Positions 11,469 to 23,714 of a stretch of DNA of 64,000 nt are shown here, piece after piece. Under the pieces are notes generated by a model. That model was not told the origin of the DNA and ran no database searches. It saw only the letters and a program-made list of their open reading frames with translations. The translations under genes and the position numbers were made by a program. Where the stretch lies: assembly GCF_002994745.2 (NCBI RefSeq), contig NC_037089.1:78516347-78580346 (forward strand). Direction: 5' to 3'. Source of the stretch: Rosa chinensis. Lineage: Eukaryota > Streptophyta > Magnoliopsida > Rosales > Rosaceae. Position 1 is the first letter of the stretch. Every line of letters starts with the position of its first letter.

Positions 11469-11816
11469 TGTCTATTGCCCTCTAATAGACGTCTATTACC
11501 CCTCTATTGGAGGGCAATAGACGGCTATTGGGGGGCAATAGACGTTTGAATTTATGTAATCTCCTTGTTTTTTTTTCTGTAATCAAAGTTTTATTTGTCT
11601 AAATTTAGGTAGATTAGTTCTCATTCTGGCAACTGAAAGTCCTATTGGGGGGCTATAGACATCTATTGGGGGGCAATAGATGGCTGATAGTCGTCTATTG
11701 GAGGGCAATACATGGCTGATAGTCGTCTATTGGGGGGCAAAAAACTTCTATTAGGGGGCAATAGACTATTGGGGCAATAGACGTCTATTGGGGGGCAATA
11801 GATTTCTATTGGGGCT
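11469..11816. repeat. Minisatellite blocks of the right unit
   Basis: Blocks at 11469-11545 and 11641-11816 contain TAGACGTCTATT-type units separated by GGGGGCAAT, inverted relative to the left unit. Several copies keep the perfect palindrome. Confidence 0.8.
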
Positions 11817-11956
11817 AAAAATTAAAAACTTTCAGAAGAGATTTTCAGCAAATTCCGGTGAGCGGCAGCCGGTGACCGGAATCTAGCAAAAGTAGACCGG
11901 ATTCAGGCGGCCAGTGACGGGGCTCCAGCGAAGTCTCCCATGGTTTCTTTCTCTTC

Positions 11957-11989
<33 letters not shown>

Positions 11990-12287
11990 AGTACAAAGGG
12001 GTGAGGGTAAAATGGTATTAAAATTTTTTTTTTAAAAAAAATCTTAATGGGGTATTAGGGAATAGCTCCTTAAAGTGTTTTGGGTAAGAGAAAATTTAAT
12101 GGGGTAAGTGGGAAAAAAATTTCTAAAAATGGGGTAAATGGACAAAAACCCAACTTTAAAATGAGGATTTCATGAGAACTTTGAAATTAACAATTGATGA
12201 CATGTGAGTTCTAGAATTAATATTTTAACTAACATTGAGACCACTCATCCAATCATTGATTTGAAAGTCCTTACTAGAGTCTCTCAC

Positions 12288-12334
12288 TTAATTATTATGA
12301 GAGAAGCGAGATATAATATTTTTTCACATTTCTC
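12288..12334 (+). repeat. Right copy of the 46-bp direct repeat
   Basis: This matches 9260-9305 with a few substitutions and one inserted base. Together the two copies bracket the inverted pair plus 136 bp of downstream flank. Confidence 0.75.
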
Positions 12335-14398
12335 ATTTTTACACTACAGACTAGTGTGTGTGTGTATATATTAGTCTGTAGTGCATGTGTAAGAAAATTT
12401 TTCGTTGTTAAAAAAAAAAAAGTTATCTGCAGAAGAAAAATTGATTATTGCAGAGAGAAAATTTGGGGTTGTGGGATCATATATTTTATAATTATCCTAT
12501 TTACCCTTGTGATTTAATTTATTCTCAAAGTTTTTTAATATTTCATGGTTAAATCTATCAAAATTTTTAGTTTTGGCTAACAAAGCCTCTTCTCTTAATA
12601 ATAGTGTGTGTGTATTTTAAGAGACCATGTATATATCACATTGCATTTTCTACTCCTCATATACCAGTATGTAATCACTTATATATTGTGAGAGACGAAG
12701 TATTGACGTGTTATATGTAGCTATGAATTTCTCCAATCAATCATGTTGGACAATTATCTTGGTAGTGCTATTCTTTGTGATCACTACGTACTACGTACGT
12801 ACTGGCATATTTCTTTAAGTTAAGAAGTGCGTACTGTGCATATGTATATCCTATAATATACTGTAGGCTTGTCCAAATACTTAAGAATGAACTGATGGCA
12901 TGTTGACCCCAACTCTACCAGGTAATTCCAATTGATCATCATTAGAATTGTGGAAATGAGAAAGTCGAAGATAAGAAACTAAAAAAGTTTTAAGAGTCAA
13001 TACTCACGTACGCTTAGCTAACTAGATTTGGCGTTGTTGCGCTATATGTACTGAAAATATGTCAACCATTATGCAAGGATCTACCCAAAACATTCCCATA
13101 TCCAAAGATGATCTGATACTTTTGAGAACAAATCCTGCTAATTTTGCGGATTGGTCGTTAGGATTTGGTTTAGATTTTCTCTTAGATATCAGTCAAACAA
13201 GATATTATCAAGCATGTAGGTTTGCATTATACAATTAGTGAGCATAACTCGCATCATTATCTTTTGATTTGGGTTTACATCAAAAACTGTATATTGGTCA
13301 GCGATAATTAATCATTGAAAAATTGAAAGGTGAAATTACAGTTAGGGTTCGATCTCTAGAAGTTTACTGAAGATTTTACGGGTCATGTACTCGTATGACA
13401 TCTGAGGTTGCTGCCTTTCCTATAATGGTTATACTTATAAATAAATCCTTTCTCGATGGATTTGCTGGAAGGATTTGCTGTAAAAGACAATATCGCCATC
13501 TTTAGGTAGTTTATGTATATTTATATTTAGATGTTTTTATCCTTTAGGTAGGCTCCAAAGTCCAAATGATGATTGAGAGATTTCTAGTAATATATGGTTC
13601 ATCACATTAAATAAATATAAATAAAGTAAAGTTTAGTTTCCCATTAAAATCTAGAACTACAAGTTAATTTTGTCAGACAGGTCTTAGTGCAAAAACCTAA
13701 TGTTTTGTACGTTTCTGCACAACTAGCTAGGGTTCTTCGGATAGTCGGATTAAATTCTTTAATTCAGTGGCTTGGAATCGACACTCAACTATGACTCCTA
13801 ATGGAGAAAGGAGCTTAGCGTCAGAGAATATTTTGTTGCTTATTATTAGCGTCACATCATATATTATACATCGAGCTAGAATGCTCTTAAGGGAGTTTTA
13901 CTTGTTTAATTGCTACCCTCTGCAGACAAAGTAATTGTTCAAGTGACTTCACCAACATTCGGGAATGAAACTGAACCATGTGAGGAACTATTTGGTCAAC
14001 AATATATTTCTCGGTGATAGTCATTTTCCTTTTTTTGTTTGTTGAGTATATTTCTAATTCTTATTAAATGACTAATTTAGTTCCAATGAGTCATTTAAAA
14101 GTCCTATAGCGTCGAACAATATTGGAGAATGGAACTCGTTTTTTAACAAACCTCTTGTTAGATTTGCCAGACTATAATCTTTTCAGAACATTTGTGATTT
14201 GGGACTACTAGATGTATGCTAACAGTGCCTATGCGAGCGAGGCTAAGCACAACAGAAAACGTTGTGTTTTTTCAACATTGTGGAAACCACCTCTGTATTT
14301 TTCTCAAAAAAAAAAATCCAAAATTATTGATTTTCCACTAAAAACTCTGGCCTAGACACAAGATTTTTTTTTACAAAATTGCATGTGCTGATTGTCTT

Positions 14399-14439
<41 letters not shown>

Positions 14440-14896
14440 AACACCAAAATCATCATTTTTAAGCAATTCTAGAAATGATGAAATTCAAAAATTGCGATCC
14501 AATTTTTTTTAATGATTATATGACATTAGGAAATGGGTAAAATTGTTAAACCATGTCATGACCTTCTTTATTGGAATTGTCTTCCATAATCTCACTATTG
14601 ATAAAACATGAATTTTGTAGTATGCTCCACATGACAGATCTCAAATATTATTTGGTCTAGTACAAATTATACTTTTTATAAGTGAAACGTCCTGAAGTCG
14701 ACAAACTCATGCACTACTTATTAATGTACATAATTGTAATTTACTTACTTAGTTCTACTAGACAAAAATACAATTATCGCACGAGGCTTCATCACTGAAA
14801 GTAGAAGTAGTACGTACCTCTATATCTATATAATCATGAATATCGTGGTCAGCCACTTGAATCTGTATTATATGTTACAAAAGGACAAATCCAATT
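12335..14896. other. Intergenic DNA; small hairpin and AT microsatellite
   Basis: AT-rich sequence without a supported gene. A 12-bp inverted repeat (CACTACAGACTA ... TAGTCTGTAGTG) closes a short loop at about 12345-12384. A (TA)n run lies at 14402-14437. No transposon ends were found with confidence. Confidence 0.5.
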
Positions 14897-14901
14897 ATAT
14901 G
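14897..14901 (+). repeat. Target-site duplication ATATG, left copy
   Basis: ATATG directly precedes the TG of the 5' LTR, and ATATG directly follows the CA of the 3' LTR at 29354-29358. A 5-bp duplication is normal for plant LTR retrotransposons and shows that the element inserted as one unit. Confidence 0.95.
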
Positions 14902-15720
14902 TGTTTGAGCCCAAAAGTATATTTGGCAAAATCGTTTAGTGGGTTTATCCCAGCGGGCCGATACCTGCGGCCCAAAAAGAAGCCTACTTGGGTTTAGGTT
15001 ATAGCTTCACCCATTCCTTGATCCATAAGGAAAACGAAACCTTATTGGAATCAAGTAGCAGAGATTGAATAGGAAACTTCAATAAATAATCCATCTATTG
15101 CAAGGAACAGTCGAAACCCTAGGTGTATAAATACCAGGTTTAAAGGACAAACGAGGACCTCTCTCGAATAGTCGAATCAATCAATCCCAGCGATTACAAA
15201 GCCTCCCCGAAGCAAACCTTCAACCTTGTTGAAACCCGGTGACTGCGCGCCAGTCCTAGTCTCTCCAAGAGCCGATTGTTAGCGTCACTAGATCAACCCG
15301 GCGACAGTACTTCCAGTCCTAGTCTCTCCAAGAGCCGACTGCCAGTGCTACTGCCACCAATACAACCAGTGAAGCAAGGGTAACGCCCTCGCAACCCAGC
15401 GAAGCTAAAGTCACGCTTTAGCAAAACCCGTGCTTCCTCCAAACTTCCCAGTGATTGCTCTGCTCAACCTACAACGTTGAGTATCGATTCGGTGACCCAA
15501 AAAGATCACATCCAAAGTCCTTATCCGTAAGGCAAGAAGTCCTTTCTCGGAAGGCTAGAGAAGAACCTTGTGGCGAGGTTGGTGCTCTCCTCGTCCACAA
15601 CGCTTGAAGAAGAAGTCAGGTCAAGGGACTCCCCCGACGACTGCACCACACGGTGCTGGCACGCCTGCGTACACGCTCAAAAGAGATAGTTTGCACGCCA
15701 ACTGGTTTTGGAGCCAAACA
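14902..15720 (+). repeat. 5' LTR of the gypsy element
   Basis: 819 bp, starting TGTTTGAGCCC and ending GAGCCAAACA. It contains TATAAATA at 15126-15133, the likely promoter TATA box. The 3' LTR has a substitution at the matching place (GAATAAATA). An imperfect internal duplication containing CCAGTCCTAGTCTCTCCAAG is present in both LTRs. Confidence 0.95.
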
Positions 15721-15742
15721 TTTTGGCATGCTTAGTGGGACG
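15721..15742 (+). other. Primer-binding-site region
   Basis: The 20 bases right after the 5' LTR (TTTTGGCATGCTTAGTGGGA) occupy the position of the tRNA primer-binding site and resemble the TTGGCACGCC.GTGGGAC type seen in plant gypsy elements. I cannot name the tRNA with confidence. Confidence 0.5.
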
Positions 15743-15758
15743 TAAATAGTGTCTCTTT

Positions 15759-18042
15759 GTGAACGTAGCCATTGGGAAGTCAAGCGAAAACCCTTACCAA
15801 AAGGTTTACGCTAACTGCTCGAAGCATAAGACCTCCAGTTACAGACCGCATTCTCGCGCGGACTGTCGTGGTCTCTCTGAAGAACAAGTGACTCAAAGAT
15901 TTTCTCACCATTCCCAATCACCCGATATGTCAACTGGACGGGAAGAGAATCACCCGATCGCTACTGAGGGTCAGAGTGTCACTACTACCCAGGCCAGTGA
16001 GCCTGTCATCACTACCGCTGTCTCCAATGCTATGGCAAGTGGAGAAAGAGAGGCTTTCGTTGCGAAGCCTATTCCAGAGGGACTGACCTCCGAGGTAAGG
16101 TTCGCGATCACCATGGAGAATATTGAAAATCATCGCAAGAAGATAGCCTCTTATTTTGAAAGGGAAACCGCGAAAACAGACCAGCTCATATGCAAACTAG
16201 ACCAGCGCATTAACCAACATGCAGAGGATACTAAGCAACAAATTGCACAATCAGAGAATGCAGTAAGGGTTCATGCCACGGGTATCGCTAGTGAGCAGAA
16301 TCAGTACCAGAAAGAGATCATGGAGGCTATCGCGAACCAAACCAAGCAGACTGCATAAGATATGGCAGGTCTTCGCAAGGATGGCGCTAACCTGGCAACT
16401 GAGGTGGCCATGCAACGAGCCGAATTGAACCAGGCAAGAGAAGTGTTGAACAAAGCTTTGGGGGATCCTAACGCTATCCTTGGCTGGCTTGGCGAGCCGT
16501 CTGGTTCGGGCAAGTACGTGCCGCCGAATCAGAGAGAGAAGGTTAGAAGCAATACCGCTACTCTTTCCGCAACCGTTGCTGCTACACCACTGAAAAATAA
16601 AGAGCAAGCTCTGTTTATCGGCGACAGCAAAGAAAATGCCACCTTGCCATGCGGACAAACCACCAGATAGAGGCATCAAGCATCAAAAGTTGGTGGAGCT
16701 CGTCTGACTCTGCTACATTCGTTCAATACGACAAAGATGGGGCGGAAAATATATATCAAGAACTGCCAGGAAGCTATTATGGGATTGACCAGACGGGTAA
16801 CCCAATCAAGATAACAGCCTTGGCCAAAGAGACGCCTATGCCAGCAGTGACTCTTCAGCAACCAGCTACAACCAGCGTTGTACGTGTAGGAGAGGGTACC
16901 ACGACTGTAAACCAAGCAATACCCTTGCAGGCTGCTCGCCAGAATGTGGCTACACCACCTCCTCCTCCGGGCCCAGAATATGTAAGACGTGAAGAGGTAG
17001 AGGAGATGATCAAGTTGGCTAATCCTGGGGCCCAACTGGATGGGGTCTATGAGGGACATTTCCCACCGCATATCATGCTCGCGCCCTTTCCCAAGGGTTA
17101 TAAAAATATCATATTTTCTACTTTTTCAGAGGAAGACACTGAGGATGCGGCAACCCATTTGGCCAGGTTTAGGGTGCAATGTGGCCAATACCAGAATGAT
17201 GATATCCTCAAATGCAGGATCTTCGGTACTTCTCTTTCGGGAGCTGCCTTTAGATGGTTTTCCAAACTTCGACCAGGAACAGTGGCGGATTGGCCCGGGA
17301 TGGAAATGCTTTTCCGAGAAACCTTCTAAACCATTGAGCCTGAAGTTGACTTGGCTTCTCTCACTCAGATGACCCAACAGCCTACAGAGTCCTCCGTGGT
17401 CTATCTTCAGCGCTACCAAATCCAGAAAGCCAAGCTGAACTTCATCCTGCCTGAGAAATAGTTGTCAAGCTGGCAGTCAAGGGTTTGGAACCTTGTCAGT
17501 GAAAGAAGCAGCATGGCATCATGATCCATTCAATGGGAGAACTCATCACAGAGGTGGGCAGCTTTGAACATCTCCTCAGAGAAACTGACGCGAGGAAGAA
17601 TGCGTCCAAAGGGACATATGTACTAGGAAAACATCGCACCGTAGCGGCCCTGAGCTACCAACCAGCTACTTATGACCCTTACTACCATCATCACAGTGAA
17701 AAAGTGACTCAAGATGACGATGAGGAAGAAGAGATTGACATCGCTACTTATGAACTAACCGGGAGGAAGGATACAGCCCTGAAGCAACTAAAAATTTCCA
17801 AGGAACCTGTCAAGCTCAAATCGATGGCCTTTACCAAACCTGAATTTGCGACATATACATATGATGCCAATAAGGCACATAAGATTCTGGATGAGATGAT
17901 AGCCATGAAGATGGTGAAGACCGACTTTGGACCTTTTCCTCAGCCAGACCAGCTGAAAGGGAAGAAGTACTACAAATTTCACAACTTATGGAATCACAAC
18001 ACCGCGGACTGTGTGAAGCTCAAAGACCAGATTCCGGTATGA
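15759..18042 (+). pseudogene. gag: gag of the gypsy element (broken)
   Basis: Three open segments follow one another. 15759-16358 codes a polar, probably coiled-coil N-terminal region. 16362-17329 (one frame change near 16650) includes the retrotransposon gag core around AATHLARFRVQCGQY and GAAFRWFSKL. 17521-18042 codes an acidic linker and a zinc-knuckle-like end, where the expected first Cys is Tyr (KYYKFHNLWNHNTADC). Stops near 16356 and 17327, plus a frame change between 17330 and 17520, break the frame. The protein would form the virus-like particle. Confidence 0.85.
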
Positions 18043-18420
18043 CCTAATAATGGCAGTTTGCAGGTGGAAGCTCCAGTAACGACGACAGCACTTGTAGACC
18101 CGAACCCTTTTCCTGACACTGGGATCAATATGGTCGATGTGAACTGGACCAAGCAGAACCAGAGGAAACCAACCTTGGATTTGAGTGCAAAGGGACGAGA
18201 AGGAAAGTCTGCCGAGGATGAAACCCCTACAAAGAAGAAAGCTAAACTAGTTGGTCAAGCTTTACCAGTGGTCCTATGCTCGCGATACAAAGAAGAGTGT
18301 GGCATCCAAGTGTCACATGAAGAGGTCGAGTAGACATTTCGCTTTGGCTCTCTCCCGCCCATCAGGTGGGCTTCGTCATCGCGAAACTATCAACCTTCTA
18401 GCCCAAGAGAAAAAGAGAAA

Positions 18421-18957
18421 ATGGAGTCACCACCATCCCCAAAGGAATCCAATTTGTTCAAGAAGCTGAAAGTGGCCGCGTTTGATCAGAAACAAGAAGA
18501 GAAGGCTACGAACAAGCGCAAAGACGTGTTGACCAAGCCCTACATCCTGCCTGTGCCAGCCGCCACCATCAAGGCAGGAAAGTGGTACACCAGGGAAAAT
18601 GGGAAGGCGGTGGAAATAAGCACTTCCAAGAAGAGGAAACTGCAGCGCAGGTTTGGGGAAACCAAGCGCTCGCTAGAGGCTCTGGACCAGGGCCTGATCA
18701 AGCCTTCGCAATTGGTTAAGTCACTTGAGCAGTATCAGAAGGAGATGGAGGCTCTAGCTGCTAAGCCATTAATGGCTCCCCGCAGCCTTCAAAAACAAGC
18801 GAGTTCAACAACAGGGACATCTAAGCCCAGTGTTTTTTGCAGGATCACTGAGGAGAGAACGCCTCCGCTAGCTCGAAAGGAGAGCTTTCTGAATCGGCGA
18901 CCACATGTCAGGCGCAGGTTGTTTCGCGAAGAGCCGGAAGCTAATTCTTGGTTTTGA
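18421..18957 (+). pseudogene. Basic gag-pol spacer region of the gypsy element
   Basis: 178 residues rich in Lys and Arg, with no recognised domain, lie between the zinc knuckle and the protease. They contain a basic stretch (TSKKRKLQRRF). It is probably the linker part of the original polyprotein. A run of ten G follows directly at 18964. Confidence 0.5.
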
Positions 18958-19220
18958 GAGACTGGGGGGGGGGGCAAGGACAAGACTACCGATACTTTAC
19001 AGTGGAGACCAAAAAAGGTCCAAAGTGTAGTAGTCGCTCCCCTAGAGGTAAGCATGGAAACGGAACCGAAACCAGACTCCCCTAAGCAGGCTCCCGTGAT
19101 ACAGGAACACAAGCAGTGTGAGGTAAAAAGCCTTATAGAAGAGTCGCTAGTGGACCGTTAGCTAAGCAATTTAACGCTAACACCCATGTCGACGAACCCA
19201 AGCTTAACCTGGAAGATGAC

Positions 19221-20060
19221 ATGGAGGAGGCAGATATGACTGACACGTCTTGCAACATGGTTTACGTGCTCCCCGCGAGGTATGCACTACCGGTCGCCGC
19301 TCAGGACTGCGTGGAAGCTAAGGAAAGTAATGCACAGCCTTTGCAGATCACATCGGCAGTCACGAAACCTGTGGAAGAGGCTGTTTTTCTTGAAACAGAG
19401 GGTGCTCACAGCAAAGAATCCTCTATGAGCTTCACCAGGCCAATGCTTGCTATGGTCCAACATATGAGACCTCTATATATCACAGCAGAAGTTAGCGGTA
19501 CCAAAGTTAGCAAGATTATGGTTGATACCGGGGCTGCCGTTAATGTCATCACTACCAGGACCATGCACTTGCTCGGGATCAAGAAAGAGAAAATCCAATA
19601 TATGTCCCTCACGCTCAAGAACTTTGCGGGGACTGTAACAAAGACCCTGGGATTACTTTTCTTACACATCAAGGTTGGCCCTGCAGAGGGAGTTTATGCT
19701 TTCTTTGTGACAGATTGTTATGCGGCCTACAGTGCTATTCTGGGTAGAGATTGGATTCACCGGAGTTACTGTGTTCCGTCAACTCTCCATCAAGAGCTAA
19801 TTATGTGGAACAGGGAGACAGATAAAGCTGAGGTGATCAAAGCGGATCCTCGTCCATTCCCAGTTTCCGCGAATTATGTAGATGTCAGGTACTATTTAGA
19901 GCCTATCACTTCATTGCAGGTCAGTGGCATCGATGACAAAGGCCGCCCCACAGGGGTGACGGCCTCTGAATTGGCACAGTGGGGGCTTACGCTCGCAAAA
20001 GAAGGCTTGGAAAGGCCTGGCCATGCTGTGCCCAAACCCTCAAACAATTATGGATTATGA
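19221..20060 (+). pseudogene. Aspartic protease region of gypsy pol
   Basis: The frame contains KIMVDTGAAVNVI near 19513-19550, the D-T-G active site of retropepsin-like proteases, with flanking beta-strand sequence typical of gypsy elements (ITAEVSGTKV upstream, AILGRDWIH downstream). In pol this enzyme cuts the polyprotein. The frame ends at 20060, and an overlapping frame (20023-20328) continues the linker to reverse transcriptase. Confidence 0.88.
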
Positions 20061-20389
20061 CCTCCTAGAGGAAGGGATAGAGGCCTTCCACTCGCTGTAC
20101 GAAAGAATATCATCGTACTTAGTGGAAAAAGAGGCCTATGATCGAGTCGCGACCATAGAGGCCGTCAATGAAGATCTCTCTGATCAGGAACAAGAAGATG
20201 AGGTGGATATTCAACTCGCCCCGGCAGCGCTGGACGATACACCTCCTAAAGTCAGAGACCCTACCGAGAAGGTCAATCTTGGAACAGCGGATGAGCCTAT
20301 GGAAGTGGCTATCAGTACTTACTTATAGACTAGCGAGAAACAGAGGCTCATCGACTTGTTATTAGAGTTCAAAGACTATTTCGCGGAGA

Positions 20390-21643
20390 AGTATGAAGAC
20401 ATGCCCGGCCTGTCACCGGACTTGGTCTGCCATCAACTGCCAACACTCCCTGACAAGAGCCCTGTGAAACAAGAGCCGCGAAGAATGAATTAAGAAACCC
20501 CAAGTCCTCGTCAAGGAGGAAGTCGAAAAAATGCATAAATCAGGCATTATCAAGGTAGCCAAATACAATCAGTGGCTATCTAATATAGTGCATGTTCGCA
20601 AGAGGAATGGCAAGATGAGGTTCTGCGTAGACTACAAAGACCTTAATCTCGCTACACCTAAAGATGTTTACCCCATGCCGGTGGAGGATATGTTAGTAGA
20701 CGCCGTCGCAGGACATGAATTGTTGTCCTTCATGGACGGCACCGCAGGGTATCACCAGATTCCGGTCGCAAAGGAAGACAGACATAAAACAGCGTTCCGT
20801 TGTCCTGGGTTCGCGGGTGTTTTTTAATATGTGGTTATGCCTTTCGGACTGAAGAATGCCGGAGCAACGTATCAGAGAGCCATGAACCTAATCTTCCATG
20901 ACATCATGGGAAAGATTTTAGAGGTTTACATCGATGACGTAGTTGTGAAGTCTCAGAAGAGAAGAGACCACGTCACAAATCTCAGGAAGGTATTCGAGCG
21001 CATGCGGCAACACAATCTCAAGATGAATCCCGCTAAATGCGTTTTTGGAATTCAAGCAGGAGATTTTATGGGATTCATTGTCCATCATAGAGGAATTGAG
21101 GTCCTTGAAGACAAGGCAAACGAAGTCATCAATGCATCCCCTCCGAGAACGAAAAAGGAATTGCAGCGTTTGCTGGGTAAGATCAACTTTCTGAGACGTT
21201 TCATCTCTAATTCTGCAGGTAAAGTCCAGCCTTTCTCTCTATTGCTGAAGCTGCAGGGTCAGAACGAGTTTGTATGGGAGCCTAAACATCAAGAGGCTTT
21301 CGACAGAATCAAGGCCTACCTAGCGAGCCCGCCAGTGCTTGTTCCCCCGAGAGCTGGGTTTCCATTGAATCTATACATTTCAGCGGCTGAGGCTTCCATT
21401 GGCAATCTACTCGCCCAGGATGATGAGGAAGGCATCGAGCACGCCATTTTCTACCTCAGTCGGACACTGACAGATTGCGAGACAAGGTATACTCCTATGG
21501 AAAAGCTGTGTCTTACATTGTTCTTCTCAGCATGCAAGTTGCGACATTACATGTTATCCTTTACTACTTGCATCATCGCTCAAACCGACCTGGTCAAGTA
21601 CATGTTATCGCGACCTATTCTGAGAGGTCGCATTGGCAAGTAG
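20390..21643 (+). pseudogene. Reverse transcriptase and RNase H of gypsy pol
   Basis: RT motifs in order: KMRFCVDYKDLN, YPMPVEDML, SFMDGTAGYHQI, VMPFGLKNAGATYQ and the catalytic YIDDVVVKS (about 20925-20955). The first RNase H follows at about 21390-21640 (AIFYLSRTLTDCETRYTPME). A frameshift lies near 20490, and a stop at 20826-20828 replaces the codon before YVVMPFG, so no full enzyme is made. The domain signature is unambiguous for Ty3/gypsy. Confidence 0.95.
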
Positions 21644-21733
21644 GTACTGGCCCTGTCCGAATTTTCGTTGCAATACGTTCCCTAGAAAGCAGTAAAGGGA
21701 TAGGTCATCGCAGACTTTCTAGCACATCACCCT

Positions 21734-22102
21734 ATGTTGGATATCCCCATAGTGAAGGAGCTAGAGATAGCGACCGCAACTACAAGTCGACCGAATTTGG
21801 CGTGCATTCCAGAATACGCTATATGGTACCAGGCCACAATCTCCTTGCAACCCTGGGTATTATTTTTAGATGGCTCGAGAACTGAAACATTAGCAGGGAC
21901 CAGGATTGTTCTGGAGAACCCAGCGGGCGATCGTTTCTCTTACTCTTTCCAATTGGAGTTTAAGTGTACGAACAACCAAGCAGAGTATGAGGCCCTTATT
22001 ATTGGCCTACAAGTCTTACTGGAATTGGGAGTGAGAGACGTTCAAATCCGCGGCGACTCTCTGCTCGTGATAAAAAGCTTAAGGAGAAATACAGATGTGT
22101 AA
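21734..22102 (+). pseudogene. Second, archaeal-type RNase H of gypsy pol
   Basis: The frame reads LFLDGSRTETLAGTRIVL, then NNQAEYEALIIGLQVLLELG and VQIRGDSLLVIKSL. The D, E and D positions of an RVT_3-type (archaeal-like) RNase H are visible. An additional RNase H between the first RNase H and integrase is the hallmark of the Tat lineage. A stop ends the frame at 22102. Confidence 0.88.
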
Positions 22103-22485
22103 GCTGGTTTCTCGTACCATATTTGAATCGCTCAATTGAGCTTCTGGATCAATTTGATGAAGTGGCTAATGAACTCGCTCAACTGGCTACAGGCATTACA
22201 TTGAAGTATGGGGTTCGCGAGCGCATTTTGAAAGTCGAGCGTCGCACTCTGCCTTCATGGCCCACACGACCTGACCCGCCTGATGATCCAGTCGTCGCGG
22301 TCCTAGAGCCTATTGACGTCAATTGGCGCATTCCGTTGATCGATTAGCTCAAACAACCAGACCCTACAGCAGATAGGAAAATTCGCTTTCTTGCCTTAAA
22401 TTACTTCCTCAGGGGTGACGAGCTGCAATGACGTGGGGAAGATGTCATAGACTTCCAATGTGTCTATGGTCGCGAAGCAAAGCGA

Positions 22486-23620
22486 TTAATGAGCGAAGCA
22501 CACACAGGAGTCTGCGGAGCCCATCAAGCGGGACCTAAGATGCGTTGGCTCATCAGGAGAAATGGTTATTACTGGCCCAGCATTTTGAAGGACTGTATTG
22601 CATTCGCCAAAGGATGCCAAGACTGTCAAGCACATGGTCCAGTCCAGCATATCCCTAATATTCCCATGCAACCTATTATTAAGCCTTGGCCTGCACAAGG
22701 CTGGGCATTGGACCTGATTGGGATGATTCACCCCCAATCCTCTCTCCAACATAAGTTCATCATCGTGGCTACTGATTTCTTCACCAAGTGGGTTGAAGCT
22801 GAGCATTTGAAAGAAGCTTCAGGTGCCACCATTCGCCAATTCATTTTCCATAACATCATCTGCAGGTTTGGTATCCCTGAAGTGCTCGTCTCAGACAGCG
22901 GGGCAGCATTCATGGGAGGTGCTGTCGAACAACTTGTAAATGACTTGGGCATCCAGTTCATCCACAGTACTCCATATTATGCTCAATCCAACGGTCAAGC
23001 GGAGGCCAGTAACAAGATTATTATTACCCCACTAAAGAAGATGCTGGTTGAAATTCTCGCCAGTGGCACAACACGTTGTATAAGACACTATGGGCTTACC
23101 GCACCTCCAAGAGGAATCTCACTGCTACAACACCCTATGCACTAATGTTTGGCCATGATGCAGTTTTATCCTTGGAAATCAACGTTCATCCTTACGCGTA
23201 CAAGATCAACATCACTTGATCGGTGAGGATTATGTCCAGGCGATGTGGCAAGAACACGAAGATTTGAGCGAGCAGCGCTTAGCGGCTTTGGATAATTTTG
23301 TGATGGAAAAACAGCATATCGCCTGCGCCTATGATAAGAGGGCGCGTGGCCATAGTTACAAAGAGAGGGACCTTGTTTGGAAAGCTGTTTTGCCTTTTGG
23401 CGAGAAATTGACCGGTCGCGGTAAGTGGACTCCACGATGGGAAGGACCCTTTGTTGTCCACCGTATCATAGAGCGCGGGGCTTTTCACCTCAGAGACTTG
23501 GATGGCGACATCCATCGCAACCCCATCAACTGGCGGTTCCTGAAGAAATATTACCCTAGTGTTTGGGAGTTCGAGGATCCACCAAATCAACCTTCTTCCC
23601 AGACAGGGGGGCAACCATAG
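22486..23620 (+). pseudogene. Integrase of the gypsy element
   Basis: The zinc-binding part (HTGVCGAHQ...CQDCQAHG) and the catalytic core (ALDLIGMI, DSGAAFMG, NGQAEASNK) show D, D and E residues. The C-terminal part continues, after a frame change near 23080-23220, as 23216-23620, ending with a GPFVVHRIIERGAFHLRDLDG chromo-like or GPY-type segment. It is not a single intact frame. Confidence 0.92.
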
Positions 23621-23714
23621 TCTTCATCGGCTCGCATCATCTGTCTATATTCAGGCCTTTTCCTGTGGCCTTAGTCTCATGTATTTGCTTCACCTACGAA
23701 CACTAGGGGGGCAA
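23606..23714 (+). repeat. Internal polypurine-tract-like repeats GGGGGGCAA
   Basis: GGGGGGCAA occurs at 23606-23614, again at 23706-23714, and as the true 3' polypurine tract at 28534-28542, directly before the 3' LTR. A longer G run ending in CAA is at 18964-18976. The internal copies sit just downstream of the integrase end. Confidence 0.7.

Larger units (their letters stand above)
10812..12151 (+). mobile_element. Terminal-repeat element with palindromic minisatellite, right unit
   Basis: This mirrors the left unit. It starts TTAGGGTTCTTGACCAAAAG, has (CT)n tracts at 10980-11075, GC-rich cargo at 11090-11430, minisatellite 11469-11545, the conserved spacer, minisatellite 11641-11816, a CCGG-rich block, (CT)n at 11960-11988, and ends GGGGTAAATGGACAAAAACC. 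The terminal parts match the left unit closely in inverted orientation, but the cargo is different. Only 13 bp separate the two inner ends. Confidence 0.75.

Noticed and set aside
9665..11816. Minisatellite considered as a CRISPR-like array
   Set aside because: The units are direct tandem palindromes without unique spacers, in a plant nuclear genome.
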